From the NCBI GenBank assembly GCA_938040915.1, contig CALHZE010000214.1:1-7230 (forward strand): DNA of 7,230 bases, given 5' to 3'. Within the stretch, counting starts at the first letter, position 1; each line of letters starts with the position of its first letter. Below are positions 7,134-7,230 of the stretch, in pieces. This stretch comes from an uncultured Bacteroidia bacterium. GTDB lineage: Bacteria; Bacteroidota; Bacteroidia; Bacteroidales; CAJPTX01. A model generated the notes under the pieces. The model saw nothing but the letters and a program-made list of their open reading frames with translations, was not told where the DNA came from and searched no databases. The position numbers and the translations under genes were made by a program.

Positions 7134-7230
7134 ATGGAGCTTACGCAGGAAGAGAGGAGGCTGAAACGGAAGATTCAGTACTTCGAATATATAGTGTCCA
7201 AGCTCATTGAGTGGTATGAGGAGGAGGTTA
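7134..7230 (+). CDS. Unidentified small charged protein, N-terminal part (truncated by window)
   Basis: An ATG at 7134 opens a frame that is still open at the window end, giving 32 residues. It begins MELTQEERRLKRKIQY and continues FEYIVSKLIEWYEEEV. The segment is dense in Glu, Arg and Lys, with regularly spaced hydrophobic residues (L, I, F, I, V, L, I, W), and looks like one or two amphipathic helices. There is no signal peptide or recognisable motif. The leader is A/T-rich (GGTATATA before the ATG) without a strong Shine-Dalgarno. It has its own candidate promoter with flanking palindromes, and an upstream terminator isolates it from glyA. I do not recognise the family. A small DNA-binding or toxin-antitoxin protein would suit the palindromes, but this is speculation. 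Confidence 0.55.
   Translation, partial: MELTQEERRLKRKIQYFEYIVSKLIEWYEEEV

Overview
This looks like a piece of a Bacteroidota chromosome, most likely order Bacteroidales and possibly Porphyromonas-like. The evidence is promoter elements resembling the Bacteroidota -7 consensus TAnnTTTG, A/T-rich leaders without Shine-Dalgarno sequences, a 628-residue PurF of the long form I associate with this phylum, a short secreted SPOR protein and a 426-residue GlyA. GC content is above 50% by eye. The genus is a guess. All genes read on the + strand and coding density is high.

Layout. Positions 1-183 hold the 3' end of the ribosomal protein L25/Ctc gene, closed by a strong UUCG-loop terminator (207-245). 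A two-gene unit follows: peptidyl-tRNA hydrolase pth (291-875) and an Hsp15-like S4 RNA-binding protein (872-1273), overlapping by ATGA. An imperfect 21-bp hairpin lies across the stop codon of the second gene. The 154-base gap 1274-1427 carries a promoter (-7 element TACCTTTG at 1396-1403). It drives a tightly packed run: an exported SPOR-domain protein (1428-1880), the N-terminal half (1883-2773) and C-terminal half (2770-3756) of a split transketolase, and a long PurF-type amidophosphoribosyltransferase (3753-5639). Spacing is 2 bases and then two ATGA overlaps. glyA (5674-6954) follows after 34 bases, with its own promoter-like element, and ends at a 13-bp terminator (6981-7021). The last 200 bases hold a candidate promoter flanked by palindromes and the start of an unidentified small charged protein running off the edge.

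Function. The first part concerns translation quality control: L25 on 5S rRNA, Pth recycling peptidyl-tRNA, and an Hsp15-like protein possibly acting on stalled 50S subunits. The second part can be read as supply of purine precursors. Transketolase makes pentose phosphate (the source of PRPP), PurF uses PRPP and glutamine for the first purine step, and GlyA supplies glycine and methylene-tetrahydrofolate. The SPOR protein at the head of this run has no obvious metabolic link.

No mobile element, CRISPR array, tRNA or rRNA was seen. Most of the window is ordinary housekeeping DNA. The points most worth a second look are the divergent active-site and metal-ligand positions of PurF, the split transketolase-PurF-GlyA arrangement, the change in GC skew across co-directional genes, and the palindromes around the last promoter.
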